A DNA stretch of 64,000 nucleotides from Microbacterium sp. CBA3102. Lineage in GTDB: Bacteria > Actinomycetota > Actinomycetes > Actinomycetales > Microbacteriaceae. Below are positions 44,504 through 55,736 of this stretch, in pieces. The position numbers were made by a program, and so were the translations under genes. The notes beneath the pieces are model-generated. The model ran no database searches, was not told the DNA's origin, and worked only from the letters and a program-made list of their open reading frames with translations. Location: contig NZ_CP042412.1 of the NCBI RefSeq assembly GCF_007954505.1, forward strand, positions 3,286,001 to 3,350,000, in the 5' to 3' direction. Numbering within the stretch: position 1 is the first letter of the stretch; every line of letters starts with the position of its first letter.

Positions 44504-45705
44504 CAAATCAATTTCGTGGTGAAGGCGATGACGAGAACGACGCCGATCGCGAGGGCGAGGCCGCCGGCGATGATGGCGAGGGTCACCATCAGTCGGTTCC
44601 CCTTCTCGGGGGCAGGAGGTCGGATGACCTCACCCGCGGGCTTGATGGTGCTGATCGCCGAACTCGCGGCGATCGGTGTGGGCGAGGACGCCGGCGGGAG
44701 CTCCCCGTCGATGAGGACCGCGTCGATGTCCTTGCCATCGGTCGTTCCGAGTGCATGTCCTTGCGAGCCCATGCCCTGCGGGAGCTCATAAGACCCGGTG
44801 ACCAGGATCTCGCCCGTGGACGCGACGGGCCCCGAGAGCGACCCCTCCCCCGGCGACGGGGTGAAGATCAGAGCGTTCGGAGCGGAGTGCTGCGAACCGG
44901 TGGAGTCGCCGACGGCGAGCAGTTCGTCGAACGACGGACGGAACGGCGCATGTGCATCGGAGGCATCCGCAAGGATTCCCTCGCCGAACGCGGAGTTGAC
45001 CGTGGGACGCTCCTCGATGGGTTCGTCGTCAGCACCCACATCGGCCAAGACATCCTCATCGGCCGCCTGGTCGTCGCCGTCGGTCGTGAGACCGAGAACG
45101 GCTTCGACGTCGTCGGTCACGGGCTGTTCGGCCGGTTCTTCCGTGGCTTCGGCTTCGGTTTCGGCTTCGAGGGGGACCTCGCCCACGGCATCCGCCGCGA
45201 CGGACGCACTGACCGGCGCCACGGCGACCTCGTCGTCCACATCATCGTCGTCGGCGTCGCCGGGCTCTTCGTTCACGGAGATGAAGGTCGGGATGCCCGA
45301 GACGATCTCCGCCGGCTCGTCCGCGCCGGCCGCCGTCTCAGACGGCTCTTCGACGTCGGCCTCTTCGGTGACCTCCGCCTCGACGACGGGTACCGACGCG
45401 GTCCGGACCTTCTCGAGCTCACGCGCTTGGCGCCGGGTCAGCGGGGCTTCACCGCGCTTCGGCTCGACGCTGCCGCCTTCGTCGGCGTCGGAGGCCGACC
45501 GCGGTGCCGCGTCCGGTTCCGCCGCGGCGGACTCTTCGACCTCTGCGGGTGCGACGACAGGCGGCAGCGGCGGCGCGGGCGGTGCCGCTTCGGCCGCCGC
45601 AGCGGCTTCCTCCGAGGAGATCACCGGGGTGGAACCCGTCAACCGGATCTCTCGCAACTGCTTGCGCGTCAGCGGACCCTGCCCCTGCTGATCCGATGTA
45701 CTCAT
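44503..45705 (-). CDS. Acidic protein with C-terminal membrane anchor, between nadD and rsfS
   Basis: 400 residues from ATG at 45705, overlapping the nadD stop. The N-terminus has [13 protein letters not shown] and, about residues 88-102, a second copy [16 protein letters not shown]. Between and after these is a long Glu/Asp/Ala/Val-rich, probably disordered region. One transmembrane helix lies at about residues 375-397 with a two- or three-residue tail. Such proteins occur at this locus in Microbacteriaceae, from memory. The paired basic motifs could bind a partner or nucleic acid at the membrane; function unknown. Confidence 0.8.
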   Translation of the reverse strand: MSTSDQQGQGPLTRKQLREIRLTGSTPVISSEEAAAAAEAAPPAPPLPPVVAPAEVEESAAAEPDAAPRSASDADEGGSVEPKRGEAPLTRRQARELEKVRTASVPVVEAEVTEEADVEEPSETAAGADEPAEIVSGIPTFISVNEEPGDADDDDVDDEVAVAPVSASVAADAVGEVPLEAETEAEATEEPAEQPVTDDVEAVLGLTTDGDDQAADEDVLADVGADDEPIEERPTVNSAFGEGILADASDAHAPFRPSFDELLAVGDSTGSQHSAPNALIFTPSPGEGSLSGPVASTGEILVTGSYELPQGMGSQGHALGTTDGKDIDAVLIDGELPPASSPTPIAASSAISTIKPAGEVIRPPAPEKGNRLMVTLAIIAGGLALAIGVVLVIAFTTKLI

Positions 45706-46307
45706 GCCTTGCTCCGATACAGATGATGCTTCGCGATGTACTGTACGACCCCATCAGGGACCAGATACCAGACCGGCTGATCGTCGCGAACGCGTTCACG
45801 GCAGTCCGTCGACGAGATCGACAGCGCCGGCACTTCCAGTTGGCTGACGTTGTCGCTCGGGAGGCCGTCTGTGCTCAGGACATGTCCTGGCCGAGAGACC
45901 GCGACGAAGTGGGCCAACTCCCACAACTCATCATGGTCCCTCCAACTGAGAATTTGCGCCACGGCATCCGCGCCGGTGATGAAGAAGAGCTCCGCATCCG
46001 GCCGATCCTTCTTCAGGTCACGCAGCGTGTCGATCGTGTAGGTCGGACCCTCGCGGTCGACATCGACCCTGCTCACGGTGAACTGCGGGTTCGAAGCGGT
46101 GGCGATCACGGTCATCAGGTAGCGGTGTTCGCTCGGCGAGACGCCCGACTTCTGCCACGGGTGCCCGGTGGGGACGAAGACGACCTCATCGAGGCCGAAG
46201 GAGTTCGCAACCTCGCTCGCTGCGACCAGGTGACCGTGATGGATGGGGTCGAACGTACCGCCCATCACGCCGATGCGCGGGGTGCGCGGGGTCGCAGCGT
46301 CGCTCAT
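45702..46307 (-). CDS. nadD: Nicotinate-nucleotide adenylyltransferase
   Basis: 201 residues from ATG at 46307. Nucleotidyltransferase motif [18 protein letters not shown] (HxGH) near the start, then [25 protein letters not shown], and the C-terminal [11 protein letters not shown] (the SxTxxR motif binding ATP). It makes deamido-NAD from nicotinate mononucleotide in NAD synthesis. Its stop overlaps the next start by four bases. Confidence 0.96.
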   Translation of the reverse strand: MSDAATPRTPRIGVMGGTFDPIHHGHLVAASEVANSFGLDEVVFVPTGHPWQKSGVSPSEHRYLMTVIATASNPQFTVSRVDVDREGPTYTIDTLRDLKKDRPDAELFFITGADAVAQILSWRDHDELWELAHFVAVSRPGHVLSTDGLPSDNVSQLEVPALSISSTDCRERVRDDQPVWYLVPDGVVQYIAKHHLYRSKA

Positions 46308-46313
46308 GGGGGC

Positions 46314-46538
46314 CTAGTGGCCGTGTCCCGCCTCGTGGCCGTCCTTGCCGTGCTTCGCCGCCCAGGCCTCCGCCTTCGCCGAGTGCCGGTTGGCGACGTT
46401 CTTGTAAGACAGGGTCACCAGCGCGAGGAAGGCGAACACGATCGCGGCGATGACTCCGAAGATCACCGTTTCGAGCGCGACGTTGCCGTGGTGCTCGGTT
46501 TCGGCAGCGGCCATCGCGATCTGTGCGACGAGGTTCAT
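46314..46538 (-). CDS. Small single-pass membrane protein with His-rich tail
   Basis: 74 residues from ATG at 46538. One membrane helix at about residues 22-45 (ALETVIFGVIAAIVFAFLALV) and a charged C-tail ending HGKDGHEAGHGH. The His run could bind a metal ion. It precedes nadD by six bases and is probably co-transcribed. No family known to me. Confidence 0.75.
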   Translation of the reverse strand: MNLVAQIAMAAAETEHHGNVALETVIFGVIAAIVFAFLALVTLSYKNVANRHSAKAEAWAAKHGKDGHEAGHGH

Positions 46539-46603
46539 CCTGACTCCGTTTCGTGGCGTGCTGTTCGGGATCCTGTGAGGTACAGCGTCTCCCAGTCTAG
46601 CGC

Positions 46604-47857
46604 TCAGCCGCGGGTCTGCCCCGATCCACGCGCAAGCCATTTCGTGCTGGTCAGTTCGGCGAGGCCCATCGGTCCCCGCGCATGCAGCTTCTGGGTCGAG
46701 ATGCCGACTTCCGCGCCGAAGCCGAACTCGCCGCCATCGGTGAAACGGGTGGAGGCATTCACCATCACGACAGCCGAGTCCACCTCCGCGAGGAAGCGCT
46801 CCGCGTTGCGTGAGTCCGTCGTGATGATGGACTCGGTGTGACCCGTGCTGTACCGACGGATGTGGTCGAGTGCCTCGTCGAGCGAGTCCACCACCTTCAT
46901 CGCGATATCGAGGCTCAGGTACTCGGTGGCCCAGTCCTCCTCCGTGGCGGGGATCACGTTCGACATGAGACCCGCCACCACGTCGTCACCGTGGATCGCG
47001 ACCCCCTCACTCTGCAGGGCGCTGGCCACCAGCGGCACGAGCCGCGGTGCCGCCTGTCGATGCACGAGCACCGTCTCCACCGCGTTGCACACGCTCGGCC
47101 GCTGCACCTTGGCGTTCACGACGATGTCGCGCGCCCACTCGTCGGGGGCGGTCTCGTCGAGCACGATGTGCACGTTCCCCGCTCCCGTCTCGATGACCGG
47201 CACGGTGGACTCCGTCACGACCGCCTCAATCAGGCCGGCGCTCCCCCGTGGGATCAGGACGTCGATGAACCCACGACCGTGCATGAGGGCCTTCGCTCCG
47301 TCGCGCCCGAAGTCGTCGACGGTCTGGATCGCCTCCGCCGTAAGTCCTCCCCGCTCGATCGCTCCGCGCATGACCTCGACGAGCACCGTGTTGGACTCGC
47401 GCGCGGCACTGCCACCTCGCAGCACCACGGCGTTTCCGGAGCGGAGTGCGAGCGCGGCGATGTCGACGGTCACGTTGGGACGCGCCTCGTAGATCGCGCC
47501 GACCACCCCGAACGGCACCCGCACCTGTTCGAGTGCCACCCCGTTGGGCATCCGGTGTCCGCCCACCACACGGCCGACCGGGTCGGGCAGCGCGGCGACC
47601 TCGCGCACGGCCGCGGCCAGCGCGGCGACGCGCTTCTCGTCGAGGCGCAGACGATCGATCAACGACTCCCCGATACCGTCCGCACGGCCACGTTCGATAT
47701 CGCGACCGTTCGCTTCGATGATGCGCGGCGCAGCTTCCTGGAGCGCGACGGCGATCGCTTCGAGCACCCGGGCCTTGTCGTCGCTCGTGAGGGCTGCGGT
47801 GGCTCGGGAGGCCTCTTTGGCGCGCTCGAGGCGCACCTGCGGGGTCTGGTCGGTCAT
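46604..47857 (-). CDS. proA: Gamma-glutamyl phosphate reductase
   Basis: 417 residues from ATG at 47857. Aldehyde-dehydrogenase fold with FGVVGAIYEARPNVTVD, ALRSGNAVVLRGGSAA, IETGAGNVHIVLDE and the catalytic Cys in KVQRPSVCNAVET, ending with GAEVGISTQKLHARGPMG. It reduces gamma-glutamyl phosphate to the semialdehyde, second step of proline synthesis. It follows proB by nine bases. Confidence 0.96.
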   Translation of the reverse strand: MTDQTPQVRLERAKEASRATAALTSDDKARVLEAIAVALQEAAPRIIEANGRDIERGRADGIGESLIDRLRLDEKRVAALAAAVREVAALPDPVGRVVGGHRMPNGVALEQVRVPFGVVGAIYEARPNVTVDIAALALRSGNAVVLRGGSAARESNTVLVEVMRGAIERGGLTAEAIQTVDDFGRDGAKALMHGRGFIDVLIPRGSAGLIEAVVTESTVPVIETGAGNVHIVLDETAPDEWARDIVVNAKVQRPSVCNAVETVLVHRQAAPRLVPLVASALQSEGVAIHGDDVVAGLMSNVIPATEEDWATEYLSLDIAMKVVDSLDEALDHIRRYSTGHTESIITTDSRNAERFLAEVDSAVVMVNASTRFTDGGEFGFGAEVGISTQKLHARGPMGLAELTSTKWLARGSGQTRG

Positions 47858-47866
47858 CCGCCCAGT

Positions 47867-50232
<2,366 letters not shown>

Positions 50233-50249
50233 CTAGTGTCGCGCTGAGA

Positions 50250-50507
50250 TCACTCAGCTGCAGCGACGATGTTGACGACCTTGCGGCCGCCCTTCGCGCC
50301 GAACTCGACCGCGCCTGCGGCCAGAGCGAACAGCGTGTCGTCGCCACCACGGCCGACGTTGACGCCGGGGTGGAAGTGCGTGCCGCGCTGACGGACGATG
50401 ATCTCGCCGGCGAGAACCTGCTGACCGCCGAAGCGCTTCACGCCGAGGCGCTGAGCGTTGGAGTCACGACCGTTACGGGTTGAGCTTGCGCCCTTTTTAT
50501 GTGCCAT
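50250..50507 (-). CDS. rpmA: 50S ribosomal protein L27
   Basis: 85 residues from ATG at 50507: [20 protein letters not shown], the standard L27 start without a cleavable N-terminal extension, then [20 protein letters not shown] and [19 protein letters not shown]. It sits at the peptidyl-transferase centre. Follows rplU by 18 bases. Confidence 0.98.
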   Translation of the reverse strand: MAHKKGASSTRNGRDSNAQRLGVKRFGGQQVLAGEIIVRQRGTHFHPGVNVGRGGDDTLFALAAGAVEFGAKGGRKVVNIVAAAE

Positions 50508-50525
50508 GTCCTAGTCCCCTCGGGC

Positions 50526-50834
50526 TTACTTGATGCCGGTGATCTTGACGCGCGTGAGCTCCTGGCGGTGGCCCTGACGCTTCTTGTAGCCGGTCTTGTT
50601 CTTGTACTTCTGGATGATGATCTTCGGGCCGCGGAGGTTGCCGATGACCTCAGCCGTGACCTTGACCTTCGCCAGCGAGTCAGCGTCGGTGGTCACCGTG
50701 GCGCCGTCGACGAGCAGCACAGCGGCCAGCTCGATCTTCTCGCCCTGGGCAGCCTTGACACGGTCGAGCTGAACGATCGTGCCGACCTCGACCTTCTCCT
50801 GCCGCCCACCGGCGCGCACTACTGCGTAAACCAC
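50526..50834 (-). CDS. rplU: 50S ribosomal protein L21
   Basis: 102 residues. GTG at 50834 ([18 protein letters not shown]) follows AAGG at about six bases; the longer frame to 50975 is the untranslated leader. Core: [13 protein letters not shown] and [19 protein letters not shown], the Arg/Lys-rich rRNA-binding loop, with ending [10 protein letters not shown]. First gene of rplU-rpmA-obgE-proB-proA. A promoter lies about 150 bases upstream. Confidence 0.97.
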   Translation of the reverse strand: MVYAVVRAGGRQEKVEVGTIVQLDRVKAAQGEKIELAAVLLVDGATVTTDADSLAKVKVTAEVIGNLRGPKIIIQKYKNKTGYKKRQGHRQELTRVKITGIK

Positions 50835-50981
50835 TTCATACCTTGTTTCGTTGGGGAGCACGTCGGCTCCGAGAATGTCACGGGAAGACTGTTGCTTGCA
50901 TGCGTCGCAGGACGACGGGCGCGAACGCAAGGCTCTCCGCCTCAACCGACGAGGAAGACGCGGCATACGCACCAAGGGACT

Positions 50982-51010
50982 ACTTTACCGGATGCGGGTC
51001 GGTGTCGCAA
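50982..51010 (-). promoter_or_regulatory. Putative promoter of the rplU operon
   Basis: Minus-strand TTGCGA (51010-51005) and TAAAGT (50987-50982) with an exact 17-base spacer. It would give a leader of about 140 bases before the rplU GTG, long enough for feedback control by ribosomal protein. Pattern match only. Confidence 0.6.
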
Positions 51011-51083
51011 AGCCACGCCGACTCCGGCGGTTCTCGCTCGCGTTCAGCGTCCCGACCCGACGGCACGGTCGTAGGCTGACCAG

Positions 51084-51350
51084 GTGACCGTGCTCGTCGA
51101 CGCCCCCCTCTGGCCCGCTCACGGACGCCTGTGGGCGCATCTGGTGAGCGATGAGAGCCTCGATGAGCTGCACGACTTCGCGAGGGCGCACGACGTCCCC
51201 GCGCGCGCCTTCGACCTCGATCACTACGACGTGCCGCAGGAGATGATCCCCCGACTCGTCGCCGCCGGCGCCCAGCAGGTGCAGGGCAAGGAGCTGGTGC
51301 GCCGGCTGATCGCGTCAGGACTCCGAGTCCGCGCCCGCGACCGGCGCTGA
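51084..51350 (+). CDS. DUF4031 domain protein
   Basis: 88 residues, GTG at 51084. Contains VDAPLWPAHGRLWAHLVSD, LDELHDFARAHDVPARAFD, and HYDVPQEMIPRLVAAGAQQV, the complete DUF4031 outline. Function unknown. Its last 36 bases overlap the convergent rne 3' end, and it is divergent from the rplU promoter. Confidence 0.88.
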   Translation: MTVLVDAPLWPAHGRLWAHLVSDESLDELHDFARAHDVPARAFDLDHYDVPQEMIPRLVAAGAQQVQGKELVRRLIASGLRVRARDRR

Positions 51351-53930
51351 CGGCTCGGAGTTCACCGACACCGGGGTGCCGGTCAGCGCCGCCGTGCTCA
51401 CCCGACGGCGTCCTCGACCCTGCCCCGGAGCCTTCGGCTCGGGAAGCGCGTCGAGCACCGAATCGAGAAGCTCTTCCGCAGGGCTCTTGGGCCCCTTGCG
51501 ATCCCCGCCGCGCTTCTTGCGTGCCTTCTTGGGGCGCTCCGCCGCCACGGGTGCCTCGTCCGCTGCGACCGGCGCCGGCGTCTCCGCCGTCCCATCCGCG
51601 GCGGGAGCGATGGTCGACGCCGCGATCTGAGCCAGCGCGGACTTCGCGCCCTCGGTGATGCTGTGGGTGACGTGCGGGGCCGCGGGAGCACTCTGGCTCT
51701 GACCGTTCCCGCCGTTGCCGCCGCGCTGGCGACGACCGCCCTGACCGTTTCCGTTGCTGCCGCCGTTGCTGTTGCCCGAGCGGTGCTTCACGACCGGATC
51801 ATGATGCACGATGACGCCGCGGCCGGCGCAGACCTCGCACGCCTCGCTGAAGGTCTCGAGCAGGCCCAGACCGAGCTTCTTGCGGGTCATCTGCACCAGA
51901 CCGAGCGAGGTCACCTCGGCGACCTGGTGCTTCGTCCGGTCACGGCTCAGGCACTCGATCAGACGACGGAGCACGAGGTCACGGTTGGATTCCAGCACCA
52001 TGTCGATGAAGTCGACCACGATGATGCCGCCGATGTCGCGCAGCCGCAGCTGGCGGACGATCTCCTCGGCCGCCTCGAGGTTGTTCTTGGTGACCGTCTC
52101 CTCGAGGTTTCCCCCCGAGCCGACGAACTTGCCGGTGTTGACGTCGACGACCGTCATGGCCTCTGTCCGGTCGATCACGAGCGACCCACCCGAGGGCAGC
52201 CAGACCTTGCGGTCGAGCGCCTTCTCGATCTGCTCCGTGATGCGGAAGGCATCGAACGGGTCCGTCTCGTCTTCGTACGCCTCGACCCGCTCGAGCAGGT
52301 CGGGAGCGACGCTCTCCAGGTAGGCGCGGATCGTCTGCTGCGCGTCCTCCCCCTGGATCAGCATCTTCGTGAAGTCCTCGTTGAAGACGTCACGCACGAT
52401 TTTGACGAGCAGGTCCGGCTCGGCGTGCAGGAGCGCAGGCGCCTGCTGGCTCTCGACCTGCTTCTGGATGTGCTCCCACTGCGAGGTGAGACGCTGCACG
52501 TCGCGCGTGAGCTGGTCTTCGGTCGCTCCCTCGGCCGCGGTGCGGACGATCACGCCGGAGGACTCGGGGAGGACCTCCTTGAGGATGCGCTTGAGGCGCG
52601 CCCTCTCGTTGTCGGGGAGCTTCCGGCTGATGCCGTTCATCGACCCGCCGGGGACGTACACGAGGTAGCGGCCGGGGAGGGAGATCTGGCTCGTCAGGCG
52701 CGCGCCCTTGTGCCCGACCGGATCCTTCGTGACCTGCACGAGCACACGGTCGCCCGGCTTCAGTGCGAGCTCGATGCGCCGCGGCTGATTGCCCGTCTCG
52801 ACGCCGTCCCAGTCGACCTCACCCGAGTAGAGCACGGCGTTGCGACCACGACCGATGTCGACGAATGCGGCCTCCATGCTCGGGAGCACGTTCTGGACAC
52901 GACCCAGGTACACATTGCCGATCAGCGACGCATCCTGGTTGCGGGCGACGTAGTGCTCGACGAGGACGCCGTCTTCCAGCACACCGATCTGCGTGCGACC
53001 GTTCTTGGAGCGCACGACCATCTTGCGGTCGACGGACTCGCGGCGCGCGAGGAATTCGGCCTCGGTCACGACCGGACGACGACGGCCGGCGTCGCGCCCA
53101 TCGCGGCGGCGCTGCTTCTTCGCCTCGAGACGGGTCGAACCCTTGATGGCCTTCGGCTCCGTGATGTACTCGACGACACGCTGACGCTGGCGTGGCTCGT
53201 CGCGCTGGTCATCCCCGTCCGAGCCGCCACGACGGCGACGTCCGCGACCGCGCGGCGCGGACTCGTCTTGCGGCTGATCGCGGTCAGCGATGCGGTCGAA
53301 GACGCGCTCGCGACCGGGACGCGCCGGCAGCGGCACGATCTCGGGAGCGTAGAAATGCAGCTGGGTGGAGACCTGCGAGACGAAGACCTCGGGAAGCAGG
53401 CCCAGCGACACAGCGGTCACCGGCGCCGGTGCCTCGGGAGCAGCAGCCTCGGCAGCAGCAGTCTCGGCAGCAGCAGTCTCGGTGGCAGCAGCGGGCGCTT
53501 CCTCGACAGAGGGCTCGTCCGTCGAGGGCTTCTCCTCCGCCGGCTCCGTCTTCGCAACCTGCTCGTCCGCAGCGGCCTCGGCCACGGCACTCTCACCAGC
53601 GTCGGAGGAGCTCTCGGAGTCGGTGCTCTCGGGGTCAGCGCTGTCACGTGCCTCGTCGTGATCGGCGGCGTCGCGTGCGACCGCGTCCGCCGCGTCATCG
53701 GCGGCGGCTGCGGCGTCCTCGGCGGCGGCGTACCCTGCGGCGACATCGTCCGCAGCAGCGTCCGCGGCGGCATCGGCGGCGTCTGCGGCGGCCTCCGTTG
53801 CCGCGGCGTCGTCGCTCGAAGACCCGGTGAGCTCGTCGGCCTCCGGAGCAGCGGGCTCCGTCAGCGCATCCGCGGCGTCAGCCGGGAGATCGAGGGCAGG
53901 TACGTTGTTGTCATTGTTCTCATCGGCCAT
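51315..53930 (-). CDS. rne: Ribonuclease E/G
   Basis: 871 residues from ATG at 53930. The first 240 residues are an Ala/Asp/Glu/Ser-rich disordered extension. Arg-rich patch (RRRGGSDGDDQRDE) follows. Catalytic core: S1 domain (GNVYLGRVQNVLPSMEAAFV), the 5'-sensor region, metal-binding Asp in TVVDVNTGKFVG and GGIIVVDFIDM, and the zinc-link CEVCAGRGV. The tail is Gly/Asn/Gln/Arg-rich and ends with Pro/Ala segments. It initiates mRNA decay and rRNA/tRNA processing. Layout with long disordered N- and C-termini is typical of actinobacterial RNase E. Confidence 0.95.
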   Translation of the reverse strand: MADENNDNNVPALDLPADAADALTEPAAPEADELTGSSSDDAAATEAAADAADAAADAAADDVAAGYAAAEDAAAAADDAADAVARDAADHDEARDSADPESTDSESSSDAGESAVAEAAADEQVAKTEPAEEKPSTDEPSVEEAPAAATETAAAETAAAEAAAPEAPAPVTAVSLGLLPEVFVSQVSTQLHFYAPEIVPLPARPGRERVFDRIADRDQPQDESAPRGRGRRRRGGSDGDDQRDEPRQRQRVVEYITEPKAIKGSTRLEAKKQRRRDGRDAGRRRPVVTEAEFLARRESVDRKMVVRSKNGRTQIGVLEDGVLVEHYVARNQDASLIGNVYLGRVQNVLPSMEAAFVDIGRGRNAVLYSGEVDWDGVETGNQPRRIELALKPGDRVLVQVTKDPVGHKGARLTSQISLPGRYLVYVPGGSMNGISRKLPDNERARLKRILKEVLPESSGVIVRTAAEGATEDQLTRDVQRLTSQWEHIQKQVESQQAPALLHAEPDLLVKIVRDVFNEDFTKMLIQGEDAQQTIRAYLESVAPDLLERVEAYEDETDPFDAFRITEQIEKALDRKVWLPSGGSLVIDRTEAMTVVDVNTGKFVGSGGNLEETVTKNNLEAAEEIVRQLRLRDIGGIIVVDFIDMVLESNRDLVLRRLIECLSRDRTKHQVAEVTSLGLVQMTRKKLGLGLLETFSEACEVCAGRGVIVHHDPVVKHRSGNSNGGSNGNGQGGRRQRGGNGGNGQSQSAPAAPHVTHSITEGAKSALAQIAASTIAPAADGTAETPAPVAADEAPVAAERPKKARKKRGGDRKGPKSPAEELLDSVLDALPEPKAPGQGRGRRRVSTAALTGTPVSVNSEPSAPVAGADSES

Positions 53931-54213
53931 CTCTGGCTTACTCCCTGCACGGAGCACTCGGTGCTCCATGAAATCTCATGCGGTACCCGCGGGTTCCGCG
54001 AACTCACTCGGTGTGCGACCGGCTCATGGCTCTGATCGCGTGGGGCATAGGACCCCGAAGTCTGCGTCGACGCGTGTCGCGGCGGGGCCGTTCATCGCGT
54101 CACAGGCCATTATCGCACCAAGTGGCCCCGTTCATGGCATCAGGTCGTGACCAGCGCGTTTTCTCCGGCCTGTTGTCGTCCTATCCATAGCCGCCGCTGA
54201 GATAATCGCCCGT

Positions 54214-54825
54214 ATGAGCGAGCAGCGCACCCGCCCCGTCTTCTATGCCGTGTGGTTGATCATCGCGAGCGTCATCGGGTGGTTCGCCGCTTTCGAGCTG
54301 ACCGTCGAGAAGTTCGCACTTCTGGAGAACCCGAAGGAAGCCCTCGCCTGCGACCTGAGCCCCTTCATCCAGTGCAGCACGAACCTGGAGTCGTGGCAGG
54401 GATCGGTCTTCGGCTTCCCCAACCCGATCATGGGCCTCACCGGATGGATGGCGCCCCTGGTGGTGGGCGTCGCGATCCTCGCCGGCGCACGGTTCCCCCG
54501 CTGGTTCTGGGCGGCGTTCGGACTCGGCATCACGTTCGCCTTCGGCCTCGTGTGCTGGCTCATCGGCCAGAGCCTCTACGACCTTTTCGTCCTCTGCCCT
54601 TGGTGCATGGTCACGTGGGCGGTCACGATCCCCACCTTCTTCGCGACGATGGTCCATCTGACCCGCAACGGCACGTTCACCCGGAACGAGAAGGTCATGG
54701 CCCGCGCCGACACGCTCATGCCGTGGGTGCCGCTCGCCACGATCGTCGCCTATGCGCTGATCATCCTCCTCGCACAGCTCCAGGGGCTCGACTTCCTGGG
54801 CGAGATGAGCAGGATCCTCTTCTGA
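54214..54825 (+). CDS. Vitamin K epoxide reductase (VKOR) family protein
   Basis: 203 residues from ATG at 54214. Five hydrophobic segments. Cys46 and Cys54 (ACDLSPFIQCS) form the loop pair and CPWC (128-131) is the redox-active motif, as in bacterial VKORs that re-oxidise a DsbA-type thiol oxidase using quinone. The Ser in NPIMG/LTGW region matches family spacing. It supports disulfide formation in exported proteins. Ends at a terminator hairpin shared with ndk. Confidence 0.93.
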   Translation: MSEQRTRPVFYAVWLIIASVIGWFAAFELTVEKFALLENPKEALACDLSPFIQCSTNLESWQGSVFGFPNPIMGLTGWMAPLVVGVAILAGARFPRWFWAAFGLGITFAFGLVCWLIGQSLYDLFVLCPWCMVTWAVTIPTFFATMVHLTRNGTFTRNEKVMARADTLMPWVPLATIVAYALIILLAQLQGLDFLGEMSRILF

Positions 54826-54846
54826 TCCGCGGTCTCCGCAGACGAG

Positions 54847-54879
54847 AAGCCCGCCCGCCGAGATTCGGCGGGCGGGCTT
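54847..54879. terminator. Bidirectional terminator between VKOR gene and ndk
   Basis: AAGCCCGCCCGCCGA (54847-54861), GAT, TCGGCGGGCGGGCTT (54865-54879): a perfect 15-bp stem with T/A runs on both sides, between convergent genes. Confidence 0.92.
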
Positions 54880-54904
54880 TTCGTCGGCGTGCGGGCGGAC
54901 GGAC

Positions 54905-55321
54905 TCAGTCGAACCAGATGCCGAGCTCGCGTGCAGCCGACTCGGGGCTGTCCGAACCGTGCACGAGGTTCTGCTGCACGGGGAGTCCCCAGTCGCGGCC
55001 GAAGTCTCCGCGGATCGTGCCGGGCGCGGCGGTCGTCGGGTCGGTGGTTCCCGCGAGCGAGCGGAATCCTTCGATCACCCGGTTGCCCGCGAGGCGGATC
55101 GCGACGGACGGGCCGGAGAGCATGAACTCGAGCAGCGGCTCGTAGAACGGCTTGCCCTCGTGCTCGGCGTAGTGCTCGGCGAGAAGGTCGCGGTCGGGCT
55201 CCACCAGGCGGATGTCGACGAGGGCGTACCCCTTCGCCTCGATGCGGGCGAGGATCGCGCCGGTGAGGCCGCGGGCGACGCCATCGGGCTTGACGAGGAC
55301 GAGGGTTTCTTCGGTGGCCAT
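54905..55321 (-). CDS. ndk: Nucleoside diphosphate kinase
   Basis: 138 residues from ATG at 55321. ETLVLVKPDGVARGLTG, HYAEHEGKPFYEPLLEFMLS, GTIRGDFG, and NLVHGSDSPESAARE with catalytic His121. Interconverts nucleoside tri- and diphosphates through a phospho-His. Last gene of ileS-folC-DUF4233-ndk, one base after the DUF4233 stop. Confidence 0.98.
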   Translation of the reverse strand: MATEETLVLVKPDGVARGLTGAILARIEAKGYALVDIRLVEPDRDLLAEHYAEHEGKPFYEPLLEFMLSGPSVAIRLAGNRVIEGFRSLAGTTDPTTAAPGTIRGDFGRDWGLPVQQNLVHGSDSPESAARELGIWFD

Positions 55322-55322
55322 G

Positions 55323-55736
55323 TCATTCACTCTCTGTCTGAGTCTCGGTCGTGGGAGCCGCGGAACGTCGTGCGTCCAATCGAGCCCCTCCGATGGTCGC
55401 ATACGCCCACATGCCGCCGAAAATCAGGACGACCAGCAGGATCGCCGGCACGAAGAACGCCGACAGGGCGACGAGGGCCTGGACGACCCATCCGGCGGTG
55501 AGTGCCCACGGCTTCGTGATCATGCCGGCGATGAGGATGCACACGAGCGCGAGGACTGCCCCGCCGACGATCCCCCACCACTGCTCGATGCCCTCGGGAA
55601 GCTGTCGCAGCCCGAAGATCGTGAGCCCGACCAGGAACACCACGATCGCCTCGAACCCCAGCACGACGGGCGCGAGCTTCTGCACGAGGGTGCGCGGCGG
55701 CCGAGGCGAGCGCGCGGCAGGCGCATTGGCGGTCAT
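55323..55736 (-). CDS. DUF4233 membrane protein
   Basis: 137 residues from ATG at 55736, overlapping the folC stop as ATGA. Four hydrophobic segments (LAPVVLGFEAIVVFLVGLTI, IVGGAVLALVCILIAGM, TAGWVVQALVALSAFFV, AILLVVLIFGGMWAYA). Function unknown; the gene is consistently placed between folC and ndk in actinobacteria, from memory. Confidence 0.9.
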   Translation of the reverse strand: MTANAPAARSPRPPRTLVQKLAPVVLGFEAIVVFLVGLTIFGLRQLPEGIEQWWGIVGGAVLALVCILIAGMITKPWALTAGWVVQALVALSAFFVPAILLVVLIFGGMWAYATIGGARLDARRSAAPTTETQTESE

